From positions 596,165-660,164 of the forward strand of contig NZ_GL890993.1 of assembly GCF_000212855.1 (NCBI RefSeq): a stretch of 64,000 nt of DNA, written 5' to 3'. The number at the start of each line of letters is the position of its first letter. Within the stretch, counting starts at the first letter, position 1. The position numbers were made by a program, and so were the translations under genes. Positions 28,184 through 37,375 of the stretch are shown here, in pieces. This DNA comes from Streptococcus sanguinis SK355 (GTDB lineage Bacteria; Bacillota; Bacilli; Lactobacillales; Streptococcaceae). The notes beneath the pieces were generated by a model. It was given only the letters and a program-made list of their open reading frames with translations. It was not told the DNA's origin and did no database searches.

Positions 28184-29479
28184 ATGATCAACCGTTACTC
28201 TCGCCCCGAAATGGCGAACATTTGGACTGAGGAAAATAAGTACAAGGCTTGGCTGGAGGTAGAGATTCTGGCTGATGAGGCCTGGGCTGAGCTGGGTGAG
28301 ATTCCCAAGGAAGATGTGGCCTTGATTCGTGAGAAGGCAGGCTTTGACATTGACCGCATTTTGGAGATTGAGCAGGAGACGCGCCATGATGTGGTGGCTT
28401 TCACGCGTGCGGTTTCTGAGACGTTAGGCGAGGAGCGCAAGTGGGTGCACTATGGCCTGACTTCAACCGACGTGGTAGATACGGCCTACGGTTACCTCTA
28501 CAAGCAAGCCAATGACATCATCCGTGAGGATTTGCGTCGCTTCACGGACATCATTGCAGAGCGGGCGCGGGAGCACAAGTTCACCATCATGATGGGACGG
28601 ACCCACGGGGTGCATGCGGAGCCGACGACCTTTGGTCTTAAGCTTGCGACTTGGTACAGCGAAATGAAGCGCAATATTGAGCGTTTCGAGATTGCGGCTG
28701 CGGGTGTGGAAGCTGGGAAAATCTCTGGTGCGGTTGGGAATTTTGCCAACATTCCACCATTTGTGGAAAGTTATGTCTGTGAGAAATTAGGCATCCGTCC
28801 GCAGGAGATTTCGACTCAAGTCCTGCCACGTGATCTCCACGCCGAATACTTCTCAACTCTAGCCTTGATTGCGACGTCTATCGAGCGCATGGCGACTGAA
28901 ATCCGTGGTCTGCAAAAGTCTGAGCAGCGCGAGGTCGAAGAGTTCTTTGCTAAGGGGCAAAAGGGTTCATCTGCTATGCCTCACAAACGCAACCCTATCG
29001 GCTCTGAAAATATGACTGGTCTGGCGCGTGTTATTCGTGGTCACATGGTGACAGCCTTTGAGAATGTGTCTCTCTGGCATGAGCGCGACATTTCCCACTC
29101 ATCAGCTGAGCGGATTATCGCACCGGACACGACCATTCTCATCGACTATATGCTCAACCGCTTCGGTAATATCGTCAAGAACTTGACCGTCTTCCCAGAA
29201 AATATGAAGCGGAACATGAACTCGACCTTTGGTCTTATCTTCAGCCAGCGGGCTATGTTGACCTTGATTGAAAAAGGCATGACTCGTGAGCAAGCCTATG
29301 ACTTAGTGCAGCCAAAAACAGCCCACTCATGGGATAACCAAGTGGACTTCAAACCTCTGCTCGAAGCGGACCCAGAAGTCACTTCCCGTCTGACTCAGGA
29401 AGAGATTGATGAAATCTTCAACCCAGTTTACTACACCAAGCGCGTAGATGAAATCTTCAAGCGCGTGGGGCTGGATTAG
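28184..29479 (+). CDS. purB: Adenylosuccinate lyase PurB
   Basis: 431-aa fumarase-superfamily enzyme acting twice in AMP synthesis. Signature [15 protein letters not shown] near residue 265, [14 protein letters not shown], and [20 protein letters not shown] precedes ATG 28184. Closes the purine gene group; GC and codon use return to the genome norm here. Confidence 0.97.
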   Translation: MINRYSRPEMANIWTEENKYKAWLEVEILADEAWAELGEIPKEDVALIREKAGFDIDRILEIEQETRHDVVAFTRAVSETLGEERKWVHYGLTSTDVVDTAYGYLYKQANDIIREDLRRFTDIIAERAREHKFTIMMGRTHGVHAEPTTFGLKLATWYSEMKRNIERFEIAAAGVEAGKISGAVGNFANIPPFVESYVCEKLGIRPQEISTQVLPRDLHAEYFSTLALIATSIERMATEIRGLQKSEQREVEEFFAKGQKGSSAMPHKRNPIGSENMTGLARVIRGHMVTAFENVSLWHERDISHSSAERIIAPDTTILIDYMLNRFGNIVKNLTVFPENMKRNMNSTFGLIFSQRAMLTLIEKGMTREQAYDLVQPKTAHSWDNQVDFKPLLEADPEVTSRLTQEEIDEIFNPVYYTKRVDEIFKRVGLD

Positions 29480-29490
29480 ACATAAAAACG

Positions 29491-29515
29491 AGCCTGGGCA
29501 AAAGTCCAGGCTTTT
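29491..29515 (+). terminator. Terminator after purB
   Basis: AGCCTGG pairs with CCAGGCT around an eight-base loop, followed by TTTT. Confidence 0.85.
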
Positions 29516-29604
29516 GAATCTAAATTAGAAAAAATAGATAACGCAGTGGTTGATTGGCCTCTTTCTTCGCTTTTTAAGTTCCAAACATGACCTAATCAAT
29601 TGTG

Positions 29605-29660
29605 CGGGGGTGGGAAGACGACCTTTTTTAACTTGTTTAAAGTTCTTTCCCACTCCCGTT
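29605..29660. terminator. Bidirectional terminator-like repeat between convergent genes
   Basis: CGGGGGTGGGAA (29605-29616) pairs with TTCCCACTCCCG (29647-29658), with T runs on both sides. The motif GCGGGGGTGGGA also occurs at 38833-38844, so this belongs to a dispersed family. It lies between purB and the reverse-strand oxidoreductase gene. Confidence 0.75.
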
Positions 29661-29669
29661 TTCTTTATC

Positions 29670-30236
29670 CTAAATTTGACTGGCTAGCTGCCCGATTTTC
29701 TTGAGCATTTCTTGGCGTTGTTGATCTGTTTTGCGTTCTACTCCATTGAGCTCTGTCAGTTTGACAGGAGAAATACCACAAAGTTTCAGGATTTGATTTT
29801 TAAGTACCTTGCCGTAGTCTTGGACAAAAGGCAGGGCAAAACCTGGTGTGTTGTGGCTGACGATAATCCAGCTGGACTTGCCTTGCAGGTGGCCTTGGAG
29901 GCCGACTTTCTTATAAGAATAGGCAAAGTCAGCAGTAAAGACGCGGTCGATAAAGCCTTTGAGAATGGCCGGCATACCGCTCCACCAGATAGGGAAAATG
30001 AAAATCAGATGGTCTGCCCAAGTAATCAGATCCCTGTATTTTGCCATTTCAGGGTCTTTGTGCAGGTCACGGCGTCTATGTTCTTGGTCAAAGCGCAAAA
30101 TCGGGTCAAAATTTTCAGCATACAAGTCCAAGGTTTTCACCTCGTGCTTTTTAGAAAGATTGTTTTGAACTTCTTTGAGAATAGCAGCATTGAAGCCAGT
30201 TGGGCTGGGGTGGGTGTAAATAATCAAGGTTTTCAT
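29670..30236 (-). CDS. NAD(P)H-dependent quinone/flavin oxidoreductase, flavodoxin fold
   Basis: 188-aa flavodoxin-like protein of the MdaB/KefF/YwrO type. TLIIYTHPSPTGFNAAI forms the FMN phosphate loop and FPIWWSGMPAILKGFIDRVF is the family signature. Likely reduces quinones or electrophiles with NAD(P)H. It overlaps the upstream TetR gene by four bases, so the regulator probably controls it. Confidence 0.88.
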   Translation of the reverse strand: MKTLIIYTHPSPTGFNAAILKEVQNNLSKKHEVKTLDLYAENFDPILRFDQEHRRRDLHKDPEMAKYRDLITWADHLIFIFPIWWSGMPAILKGFIDRVFTADFAYSYKKVGLQGHLQGKSSWIIVSHNTPGFALPFVQDYGKVLKNQILKLCGISPVKLTELNGVERKTDQQRQEMLKKIGQLASQI

Positions 30237-30829
30237 GATCGTTCTCCTTTGATATAAATATCAAGCATGTGCTCAATCGTGCTTTGGATGGCTTGAGGAT
30301 CAAGGTCTTGTCCGATGGGACTGTTGGCTAGAACGGCTAGGCCTGTGATAAAGCTCCAAAAGTGAAAAAGACTTTCTGCTTCGCTATTGCTAAAATTTTC
30401 CTCCTTGCGAAGCGTTAAAACAAGCTCCTTAAATTTATCAAATCCAGGCAAGTCCGACTCCAAGAGAATTGTGTCCTGGGTCACCTTCATATATTTAAAA
30501 GGGAATTTGATAAAGAGAGCTTCGAAAAAATGAGGGTAGGTCTTAGCAAAAATAATGAAATTAAGTCCAAGCCGGGTCAGCTGATCACGCGCAGAACCTG
30601 TCGCATCAATATTTTCATTGATTTCCTGATTGAGAAAGAGCGAAAGCTGGGTCAAAACTACCTTAAGATAGCCTTCCTTGCTCTCAAAATGGCGGTAAGG
30701 GCTGCCGTGAGTTACACCGCAGGCCTTGGCAACAGTCCTGAGCGAAAGCTGTTCAATTCCGTGTTTTCCGATTTCGTCAATCCCTGTTTGGATGAGTTGT
30801 TCTTTCAGCTGGGCAGTATTGCGTTTCAT
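30233..30829 (-). CDS. TetR-family repressor
   Basis: 198-aa regulator. N-terminal helix-turn-helix at about 22-55 (LSLRTVAKACGVTHGSPYRHFESKEGYL), then a ligand-binding helical domain. Co-transcribed with the oxidoreductase. Two copies of a palindromic site lie directly upstream of its start, which points to autoregulation. It could also affect dhaK, 217 bases away on the other strand, but no copy of the site is seen nearer dhaK. Confidence 0.88.
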   Translation of the reverse strand: MKRNTAQLKEQLIQTGIDEIGKHGIEQLSLRTVAKACGVTHGSPYRHFESKEGYLKVVLTQLSLFLNQEINENIDATGSARDQLTRLGLNFIIFAKTYPHFFEALFIKFPFKYMKVTQDTILLESDLPGFDKFKELVLTLRKEENFSNSEAESLFHFWSFITGLAVLANSPIGQDLDPQAIQSTIEHMLDIYIKGERS

Positions 30830-30843
30830 GTATCGCCTCCAAA

Positions 30844-30894
30844 AGTATACACTGTCTACTTATCTATCTTTAGTATACACTGTCTACTTTATCT
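30844..30894 (-). promoter_or_regulatory. Tandem TetR operators
   Basis: The 15-base palindrome GTATACACTGTCTAC occurs twice (30845-30859 and 30873-30887), 28 bases apart, and flanking bases are also repeated. The spacing is a little under three DNA turns. The position just upstream of the TetR start codon suggests binding by that repressor. Confidence 0.75.
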
Positions 30895-30940
30895 CGTCAA
30901 CTAATTTGATGCTTTCTTCTAGTCTAAGATGTGGCAGAAT

Positions 30941-30993
30941 TTGCTTTCGGTAAGATAAAATGTTAAAATGATATCAAAATGATAGCGCTTTCT
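30941..30993 (+). promoter_or_regulatory. dhaK promoter with cre-like site
   Basis: TTGCTT (30941-30946), 17 bases, TAAAAT (30964-30969). ATGATAGCGCTTTCT (30979-30993) matches the CcpA cre pattern at all but one position and overlaps the predicted transcription start, a repressing position. Confidence 0.65.
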
Positions 30994-31045
30994 TTTTAGG
31001 GCAAATTGCTCATTTTAGAGAAGCGCCGAGAAACGGAGGACTCCT

Positions 31046-32035
31046 ATGAAGAAAATTATCAACGACCCAACAGCAGTTGTGGACGAGATGCTGAACGGCT
31101 TGGCCTATATCCACAGCGATTTAGTTTATCGGGTGGAGGGCTTTGATATCATTGCCCGCAAGAGTGAAAAGACAGGCAAGGTCGGCTTAATTTCTGGCGG
31201 TGGCAGTGGTCATGAGCCTTCCCACGCTGGCTTTGTCGGCGAGGGCATGCTGTCGGCTGCTATTTGCGGAGCGGTCTTTACTTCACCAACTCCTGATCAG
31301 GTCTTGCAGGCTATCAAGGAAGCAGATGAGGGAGCCGGGGTCTTCATGGTAATCAAGAATTACTCCGGTGACATCATGAACTTTGAAATGGCTCAGGAAA
31401 TGGCTGAGATGGAAGGGATTGAGGTGGCTAGTGTCGTCGTAGATGACGATATCGCAGTGGAAGACAGTCTCTATACTCAAGGTCGCCGTGGAGTGGCTGG
31501 CACCATCCTTGTCCATAAGATTCTAGGGGATGCGGCGCGTGCAGGCAAATCTCTGACTGAAATCAAGGCTCTGGCTGATGAGCTGGTCAAAAATATTCAC
31601 ACAGTTGGCTTGGCTCTGAGCGGGGCAACCGTACCGGAAGTCGGCAAGCCTGGTTTTGTTTTGGCTGATGATGAGATAGAGTTCGGTATTGGCATCCATG
31701 GTGAGCCAGGCTATCGCAAGGAAAAGATGCAGCCGTCTAAGAACTTAGCCAAGGAATTAGTCGAAAAGCTCAGTCAGTCTGTTGAGCTCAAATCTGGTAA
31801 GAAAATTGGTATCCTCATCAATGGTATGGGTGCAACACCGCTCATGGAGCAGTATGTCTTTGCGGCCGATGTAGCAAATCTTCTGGCAGATGCTGGAGTC
31901 GAAGTCATCTATAAAAAGCTGGGTAATTACATGACCTCCATTGATATGGCAGGGATTTCTCTGACCTTTATCGAGCTGGACCAGCCAGACTGGCTGACAG
32001 CTCTCAACAGTCCTGTCATGACAGCAGCTTGGTAA
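31046..32035 (+). CDS. dhaK: PTS-dependent dihydroxyacetone kinase, DhaK subunit
   Basis: 329-aa substrate-binding subunit. Begins KKIINDPTAVVDEML; GGGSGHEPSHAGFVG binds dihydroxyacetone, and His in GIGIHGEPGY near residue 217 forms the hemiaminal bond. Together with DhaL and DhaM it phosphorylates dihydroxyacetone using PEP. CGGAGGA precedes ATG 31046. Confidence 0.96.
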   Translation: MKKIINDPTAVVDEMLNGLAYIHSDLVYRVEGFDIIARKSEKTGKVGLISGGGSGHEPSHAGFVGEGMLSAAICGAVFTSPTPDQVLQAIKEADEGAGVFMVIKNYSGDIMNFEMAQEMAEMEGIEVASVVVDDDIAVEDSLYTQGRRGVAGTILVHKILGDAARAGKSLTEIKALADELVKNIHTVGLALSGATVPEVGKPGFVLADDEIEFGIGIHGEPGYRKEKMQPSKNLAKELVEKLSQSVELKSGKKIGILINGMGATPLMEQYVFAADVANLLADAGVEVIYKKLGNYMTSIDMAGISLTFIELDQPDWLTALNSPVMTAAW

Positions 32036-32045
32036 GGAGGTGCTT

Positions 32046-32624
32046 ATGGACGCAGCAAGAGCAAAAAAATGGATGCAGTTGTTCAGCGATAAGATCCAGG
32101 ACCAAAAAGACTATCTGTCTGACCTTGATACTCCTATCGGCGACGGCGATCATGGTGCCAATATGGCTAGGGGAATGGCAGCAGCAGTAGAGAGTTTAGC
32201 TGCTAAAGACTTTGCCAGTGCGGCTGAGGTTTTTCAGGCTGTTTCCATGCAGCTGATTAGCAAGGTCGGCGGTGCTTCAGGCCCTCTTTATGGCTCGGCC
32301 TTCATGGGCATGGCCAAAGCCGAAAAAGACGGCAAAGACTTGTCAGAAGTCATCCAAGCTGGGCTGGACATGATTCAGAAGCGGGGCAAGGCTGTGCCTG
32401 GTGAGAAAACCATGGTGGATGTCTGGTCGGGGATTCCTGTTTCTCTGCAGTCTGGAGATTTGACCCATGAAAAGATTGGTTCCCTAGTGGAAGCGACCAA
32501 GGATCTGAAAGCGACCAAGGGGCGGGCTTCCTATGTCGGGGGGCGTTCTATCGGTCATATTGATCCCGGTTCGGCTTCATCTGGTCTCCTCTTTGAGGCT
32601 CTTCTAGAAACGGAGGCAGGCTGA
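32046..32624 (+). CDS. dhaL: Dihydroxyacetone kinase, ADP-binding subunit DhaL
   Basis: 192-aa subunit carrying a tightly bound ADP that shuttles phosphate from DhaM to DhaK. TPIGDGDHGANMARG holds the Mg-binding aspartates; GGASGPLYGSAFMG contacts the nucleotide. ATG 32046 is preferred over the in-frame GTG 32040, which lies inside the AAGGAGG ribosome site. Confidence 0.95.
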   Translation: MDAARAKKWMQLFSDKIQDQKDYLSDLDTPIGDGDHGANMARGMAAAVESLAAKDFASAAEVFQAVSMQLISKVGGASGPLYGSAFMGMAKAEKDGKDLSEVIQAGLDMIQKRGKAVPGEKTMVDVWSGIPVSLQSGDLTHEKIGSLVEATKDLKATKGRASYVGGRSIGHIDPGSASSGLLFEALLETEAG

Positions 32625-32998
32625 TGGCAGATACTGGCATTCTTATCGTTTCTCATTCCAAAAACCTGGCCCAAGGCTTGTTTGACCTCATTTCGCAGGT
32701 GGCGGCAGATGTGGCCATCAGCTATGTAGGTGGGTTGGACGACGGCAGCATCGGGACGAGCTTTGAAGGGATTCAGGCAGCTTTAGATGCCAATGACAAA
32801 GACACTATTTTGGCCTTTTTCGATCTGGGCTCAGCTCGGATGAATCTGGAAATGGTCGCTGACTTTTCTGACAAGGAAATCATTATCAATAATGTTCCCT
32901 TGGTAGAGGGAGCCTATACGGCTGCTGCCCTTCTTCAGGCTGGGGCAGATTTACCTAATGTTTTGCTTCAGGTCCGTGAATTAGAAATAAAAAAATAG
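32624..32998 (+). CDS. dhaM: Dihydroxyacetone kinase phosphotransfer subunit DhaM
   Basis: 124-aa EIIA-mannose-like protein that takes phosphate from HPr; His11 in ILIVSHSKNLAQG is the phosphorylation site. It is the short single-domain form found in Gram-positives. The start overlaps the dhaL stop (TGATG). Confidence 0.94.
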   Translation: MADTGILIVSHSKNLAQGLFDLISQVAADVAISYVGGLDDGSIGTSFEGIQAALDANDKDTILAFFDLGSARMNLEMVADFSDKEIIINNVPLVEGAYTAAALLQAGADLPNVLLQVRELEIKK

Positions 32999-33056
32999 CA
33001 GGTTTTCTAGAGACTTAATAAACGACTTCATTTGCAAAATAAGGAACATTTTATAT

Positions 33057-33087
33057 CAAAAAGCTGGGATTCAATCTCAGCTTTTTT
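33057..33087 (+). terminator. Terminator after dhaM
   Basis: AAAAAGCTGGGATT pairs with AATCTCAGCTTTTT around a single C; in practice the loop is wider. Followed by Ts. The bases 33088-33235 are AT-rich with no visible gene. Confidence 0.88.
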
Positions 33088-33235
33088 GCTTTATCATTGT
33101 ACCAATTTTCAGGGAAACAGCCAGTGTTTCTTATTTTTTCTTCTTTAGGATGGTTGAAAAACAGGACAAATTAATAGGTCGTGTTTACTTTTTGAGACAA
33201 TTCACTTTTTAATGAACAAAAGTTCTTAGAATGGA

Positions 33236-33264
33236 TTGCAAATTGGTATAGATAGACTTATAAT
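33236..33264 (+). promoter_or_regulatory. Plus-strand promoter pointing into the 3' end of the GntR gene
   Basis: TTGCAA (33236-33241), 17 bases, TATAAT (33259-33264): close to consensus, yet the only gene downstream is on the opposite strand. A transcript would begin near 33271 and meet the hairpin at 33289-33321. It could make a short RNA or an antisense transcript. Confidence 0.55.
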
Positions 33265-33288
33265 AGATATAAGCACACAAGATGAAAC

Positions 33289-33321
33289 AAAAAACGACAG
33301 CTGATTTGAAGCCATCGTTTT
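33289..33321 (-). terminator. Terminator of the GntR gene
   Basis: On the minus strand AAAACGA pairs with TCGTTTT around a partly paired 17-base loop and ends in a run of Ts. It begins six bases beyond the stop codon. Confidence 0.75.
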
Positions 33322-33326
33322 CGGTC

Positions 33327-34043
33327 TTAATGGTCCCGATTGCAGGAAATGAACTTGATCTTGAAGAAGTCGCCGCGTTTGTAAGTTTCGCTGTACTCTA
33401 AGATCTGCCCAGTGCTTTCCAGTTGGGTAATCTTCACCTGATGAACGGTCGGGAAGTTGGTATCAACTTCCAGTACTTTCGCAACATCTTTTGGTGTTGG
33501 GAAGACAATTTCATTGGTCTCTTCAAAATGCTCATCATTCATGTGAATGTGGTAGTCAGTTTTGAAGCGGTTGTAGATAGAGCTATAGTAGTCCATATCT
33601 GGATAGTTTGGATTGATGTACTGCTCAGGGATATAGGTCTGGTGATAGATATAGACTTTATCGCCAGTCCGTCTGATCCGGTCAATCTTATAGTAGAACT
33701 GCGTTGGTGCTAGTTCTAGCTTATCCAAGATTTTCAGGTCATTCCCACGCTTGATGGAGAGAACAGTCACCTTATCTTTTTGGATAGGGAAGGTCTCAAC
33801 GTCAGAAAATTCCACCAGCTTGTGCTTTCTTGCACGTGAAACGAAGGTCCCCTTGCCTTGTTGGCGGATGATGTAACCATCGTTGGCCAGTTCATTCAAA
33901 GCGCGGACAACGGTAATGGAGCTGACATTAAACATCTGAATCAGCTCAGCCTCTGTGTAAAACTTATCGCCATTTTCAAATTTGCCAGAAATGATTTGCT
34001 GCTTGAGCTCATCTTTGATTTGTTGGTATTTTGGAATAGCCAT
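33327..34043 (-). CDS. GntR-family regulator of the adjacent galactoside operon
   Basis: 238-aa HutC/FarR-type regulator. Winged helix at about 5-70 (PKYQQIKDELKQQI, YTEAELIQMFNVSSITVVRALNELANDGYI) followed by a UTRA-like effector domain. It is divergent from bgaC and probably represses it until a sugar phosphate is present. ATG 34043 has AGAGAGG eight bases upstream; a GTG three codons earlier lies inside that site. A minus-strand -10 TAAAAT with a TG extension is seen at 34082-34087. Confidence 0.88.
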   Translation of the reverse strand: MAIPKYQQIKDELKQQIISGKFENGDKFYTEAELIQMFNVSSITVVRALNELANDGYIIRQQGKGTFVSRARKHKLVEFSDVETFPIQKDKVTVLSIKRGNDLKILDKLELAPTQFYYKIDRIRRTGDKVYIYHQTYIPEQYINPNYPDMDYYSSIYNRFKTDYHIHMNDEHFEETNEIVFPTPKDVAKVLEVDTNFPTVHQVKITQLESTGQILEYSETYKRGDFFKIKFISCNRDH

Positions 34044-34107
34044 TTTGTTCACCTCTCTTTGTTTTACTTATCTTACTTAAGATTTTAACATATTTTTAAA
34101 AAAAATG

Positions 34108-34165
34108 TTGACATTTATGCAAAAATTTATTATATTAATATTAATAAGAGATGAAAGCGGTTTTA
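34108..34165 (+). promoter_or_regulatory. bgaC operon promoter, palindrome and cre-like site
   Basis: TTGACA (34108-34113), 17 bases, TATATT (34131-34136). The palindrome ATTAATATTAAT (34134-34145) overlaps the -10 and may bind the GntR protein. ATGAAAGCGGTTTTA (34151-34165) matches the cre pattern except at one base and lies below the transcription start. Confidence 0.72.
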
Positions 34166-34183
34166 AACCGAAGGGAACATCAG

Positions 34184-35971
34184 ATGGCAAGATTCAAAAT
34201 TGGTCATTCCTTCTGTTTGGATGATCGGGAGTTTAAGATTTTATCGGGAGCCATTCACTATTTTCGGGTACAGCCTGAGGACTGGTATCATTCCCTTTAT
34301 AATCTCAAAGCTCTGGGCTTTAACACAGTGGAGACTTATCTTCCCTGGAATATGCACGAACCTCAAAAAGGTGTCTTTAACTTCCAAGGGATTTTAGATA
34401 TTGAGGCATTTTTACAGACAGCTCAGGATTTGGGACTATATGCCATTATCCGCCCTTCGCCTTTTATCTGCGCGGAGTGGGAGTTCGGTGGTCTGCCGGC
34501 CTGGCTGCTCAATGAAAATATGCGCATCCGCTCATCAGATGAGGCCTTTCTGCAGGCCGTAGCCAGCTATTATGACCAGCTGCTGCCGCGACTGACTCCA
34601 AGGCTTCTGGACAATGGGGGAAATATCCTCATGATGCAGGTGGAAAATGAGTACGGTTCTTATGGAGAAGACAAGGCCTACCTAAGAGCAATCAGACAGC
34701 TCATGGAAGAACGAGGTGTAACCTGTCCGCTCTTTACTTCAGACGGACCTTGGCGGGCTACGCTTCAAGCGGGTACATTGATTGATGATGATGTCTTTGT
34801 GACAGGAAATTTCGGCTCTAAGGCAGATTACAATTTTGCCCAGATGCAGGAATTCTTTGACGAGCATGGCAAAAAGTGGCCGCTCATGTGTATGGAGTTC
34901 TGGGATGGCTGGTTCAATCGCTGGAAAGAACCTATCATCAGGCGAGATCCAGACGAGCTGGCTCAAGCTGTCCACGAAGTGCTCCAGCAGGGCTCAATCA
35001 ATCTCTATATGTTTCATGGCGGTACCAACTTTGGCTTCATGAACGGCTGTTCGGCCAGAGGTGTCATTGACCTGCCACAGGTAACTTCCTATGACTATGA
35101 TGCTCTACTCGATGAGCGAGGCAATCCGACGGACAAGTACTATGCAGTCCAGAGGATGCTGAAAGAGTATTATCCAGATTATCCGCAGATGGAGCCGCTG
35201 GTGAAAGAGTCTTTTGAGCTTAGGAATATCCCGCTCAGTCAGAAAGTCAGTCTCTTTGAGACATTGCCTGACTTGGCAGAGCCTATCGAAAGTCTCTATC
35301 CGATGAAGATGGAAGAGCTGGCGCAAAATGTCGGCTACCTACTCTATCGGACTTGGGCTAGTTGGGATGCTGATCAGGAAAGGCTTCGTGTCATTGATGG
35401 CCGCGACCGTATGCAGCTCTATGTGGACGGTCAGCACATTGCAACCCAGTACCAGACAGAAATCGGTCAGGATATTATGGTGGACGGCCAGAAAAAGGCA
35501 GAGCACCAGCTTGACATTCTGATGGAAAATATGGGCCGGGTCAATTATGGCCACAAGCTCCTGGCAGAAACCCAGCAGAAGGGCATTCGTACCGGTGTCT
35601 GCAAGGACCTGCACTTCCTGCTTGACTGGCAGCATTATCCATTGCCGCTGGACCATCCAGAAAAGATCGACTTTTCAAAAGGGTGGCAGGAAAAGCAACC
35701 AGCTTTCTACGCTTTTGACTTTAAAATGAAAGCGCTTAAAGATACTTATCTGGATCTGTCCGACTTTGGCAAGGGCGTTGTCTTTGTCAACGGTGTCAGC
35801 ATTGGCCGTTTCTGGAATGTCGGACCGACCCTATCGCTCTATATCCCGCACAGCCTGCTCAGAGAAGGCGACAATCGCATTATTATCTTTGAGACAGAAG
35901 GGATTTGCAGCGAAACCATTCACTTAGTTAACCAACCTACATTTAAAACAATAAAGGGGGAAAATCTATGA
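34184..35971 (+). CDS. bgaC: GH35 beta-galactosidase, BgaC type
   Basis: 595-aa glycoside hydrolase family 35 enzyme, the same length as pneumococcal BgaC, which cleaves Gal-beta-1,3-GlcNAc/GalNAc. Catalytic acid is in QVENEYGSYG (about residue 155) and the nucleophile Glu in CMEFWDGWF (about 235). No signal peptide, so the enzyme is probably cytoplasmic or released without one. ATG 34184 is chosen over ATG 34151, which lies in the cre-like site; AAGGGA precedes it. It overlaps the PTS IIB gene by four bases. Confidence 0.94.
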   Translation: MARFKIGHSFCLDDREFKILSGAIHYFRVQPEDWYHSLYNLKALGFNTVETYLPWNMHEPQKGVFNFQGILDIEAFLQTAQDLGLYAIIRPSPFICAEWEFGGLPAWLLNENMRIRSSDEAFLQAVASYYDQLLPRLTPRLLDNGGNILMMQVENEYGSYGEDKAYLRAIRQLMEERGVTCPLFTSDGPWRATLQAGTLIDDDVFVTGNFGSKADYNFAQMQEFFDEHGKKWPLMCMEFWDGWFNRWKEPIIRRDPDELAQAVHEVLQQGSINLYMFHGGTNFGFMNGCSARGVIDLPQVTSYDYDALLDERGNPTDKYYAVQRMLKEYYPDYPQMEPLVKESFELRNIPLSQKVSLFETLPDLAEPIESLYPMKMEELAQNVGYLLYRTWASWDADQERLRVIDGRDRMQLYVDGQHIATQYQTEIGQDIMVDGQKKAEHQLDILMENMGRVNYGHKLLAETQQKGIRTGVCKDLHFLLDWQHYPLPLDHPEKIDFSKGWQEKQPAFYAFDFKMKALKDTYLDLSDFGKGVVFVNGVSIGRFWNVGPTLSLYIPHSLLREGDNRIIIFETEGICSETIHLVNQPTFKTIKGENL

Positions 35972-36444
35972 CAATAGTAGGTGCACGTATCGATGGACGT
36001 TTAATCCATGGACAGGTAGCCAATCTTTGGACTACCAAGCTTAACATTTCACGCATTATGGTGATTGACGATGAGGTAGCTGAAAATGCTATCGAAAAGA
36101 GCGGGCTCAAGCTCGCAACGCCAGCTGGTGTGAAACTAAGTGTCTTGCCAATCGCTAAGGCAGCAGAAAATATCTTGGCCGGCAAGTATGATTCACAGCG
36201 ACTCTTGATTGTCGCTCGCAAGCCAGACCGCTTCCTGCGGTTGGTCGAAGCTGGTGTTCCGCTGGAAACGCTGAACGTCGGCAATATGTCTCAGTCAGAC
36301 GAAACTCGCTCCATTACCCGCTCGATCAATGTGGTGGATGCAGATGTTGAAGCTTTTTATAAGCTGCACGAAAAAGGAGTCAAGCTGACCGCGCAAATGG
36401 TTCCCAACGATCCAGTTGAGGACTTCATGAAGTTATTAAAATAA
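35968..36444 (+). CDS. PTS EIIB, mannose/galactosamine family
   Basis: 158-aa cytoplasmic phosphocarrier. His14 in RIDGRLIHGQV is the phosphorylated residue of mannose-family IIB proteins. It receives phosphate from the IIA at 38198 and passes it to sugar entering through IIC/IID. Coupled to bgaC by an ATGA overlap. Confidence 0.94.
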   Translation: MTIVGARIDGRLIHGQVANLWTTKLNISRIMVIDDEVAENAIEKSGLKLATPAGVKLSVLPIAKAAENILAGKYDSQRLLIVARKPDRFLRLVEAGVPLETLNVGNMSQSDETRSITRSINVVDADVEAFYKLHEKGVKLTAQMVPNDPVEDFMKLLK

Positions 36445-36469
36445 GACAAAATTTTAGGAGGACATTGTT

Positions 36470-37375
36470 ATGATACAATGGTGGCAAATTTTACTACTCA
36501 CTTTGTACTCAGCTTATCAAATCTGTGATGAGTTGACCATCGTTTCGTCAGCAGGATCACCTGTATTTGCTGGTTTTATTACTGGCTTGATTATGGGTGA
36601 TTTGACAACCGGTTTGTTTATCGGTGGTAGCCTGCAATTGTTTGTTCTTGGTGTAGGGACATTTGGTGGAGCTTCTCGTATTGATGCGACATCAGGTGCC
36701 GTTTTGGCGACAGCCTTCTCCGTAGCACAAGGCATTAAGCCAGAGTTGGCTATTGCGACAATTGCAGTACCGGTAGCAACTTTGTTGACTTACTTTGATA
36801 TCTTAGGCCGTATGACAACGACTTATTTCGCACACCGTGTGGATGCAGCAATTGAACGCTTCGACTATAAAGGTATTGAACGCAACTATCTCTTAGGTGC
36901 TATTCCTTGGGCCCTGTCTCGTGCCCTTCCAGTCTTTCTAGCTCTGGCATTTGGTGGAACATTTGTTCAAGCGATAGTAGATGGTGTTGCTGGTGTGAAA
37001 TGGCTGGCTGCAGGTTTAACACTGGCAGGTCGTATGCTTCCAGGACTCGGGTTTGCCATCTTGCTTCGTTACCTTCCAGTTAAACGTAATCTTCACTACT
37101 TAGCTCTTGGTTTTGGCTTGACTGCTATGCTGACTGTGCTTTACTCAAACATTCAAACTTTGGGTGGGGCTGTATCTAGTATTGTTGGAACTCTTCCAAA
37201 AGATGCTGCGATCACATTTGCCAACAACTTCAAAGGCTTGTCTATGATTGGTGTAGCTATCTTTGGTATCTTCCTTGCAGTACAGCATTTCAAATACAGC
37301 CAAAGAACAGTAGCTGCTGCGCCAGCTGCTAGCACAAACTCAGAAAGTGAGGAAATTGAAGATGACGAACTCTAA
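36470..37375 (+). CDS. PTS EIIC, mannose/galactosamine family
   Basis: 301-aa integral membrane subunit with many hydrophobic segments. Typical EII-Sor features: AYQICDELTIVSSAGSPVFAGFITGLIMGD and GGSLQLFVLGVGTFGGASRIDATSG. An acidic tail ends NSESEEIEDDEL. AGGAGG precedes the start. The 3' end overlaps the IID gene by 14 bases. Confidence 0.94.
   Translation: MIQWWQILLLTLYSAYQICDELTIVSSAGSPVFAGFITGLIMGDLTTGLFIGGSLQLFVLGVGTFGGASRIDATSGAVLATAFSVAQGIKPELAIATIAVPVATLLTYFDILGRMTTTYFAHRVDAAIERFDYKGIERNYLLGAIPWALSRALPVFLALAFGGTFVQAIVDGVAGVKWLAAGLTLAGRMLPGLGFAILLRYLPVKRNLHYLALGFGLTAMLTVLYSNIQTLGGAVSSIVGTLPKDAAITFANNFKGLSMIGVAIFGIFLAVQHFKYSQRTVAAAPAASTNSESEEIEDDEL

Noticed and set aside
33282..33401. 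39-codon open frame below the promoter at 33236
   Set aside because: It has no ribosome site and is antisense to gntR; an RNA explanation is simpler.
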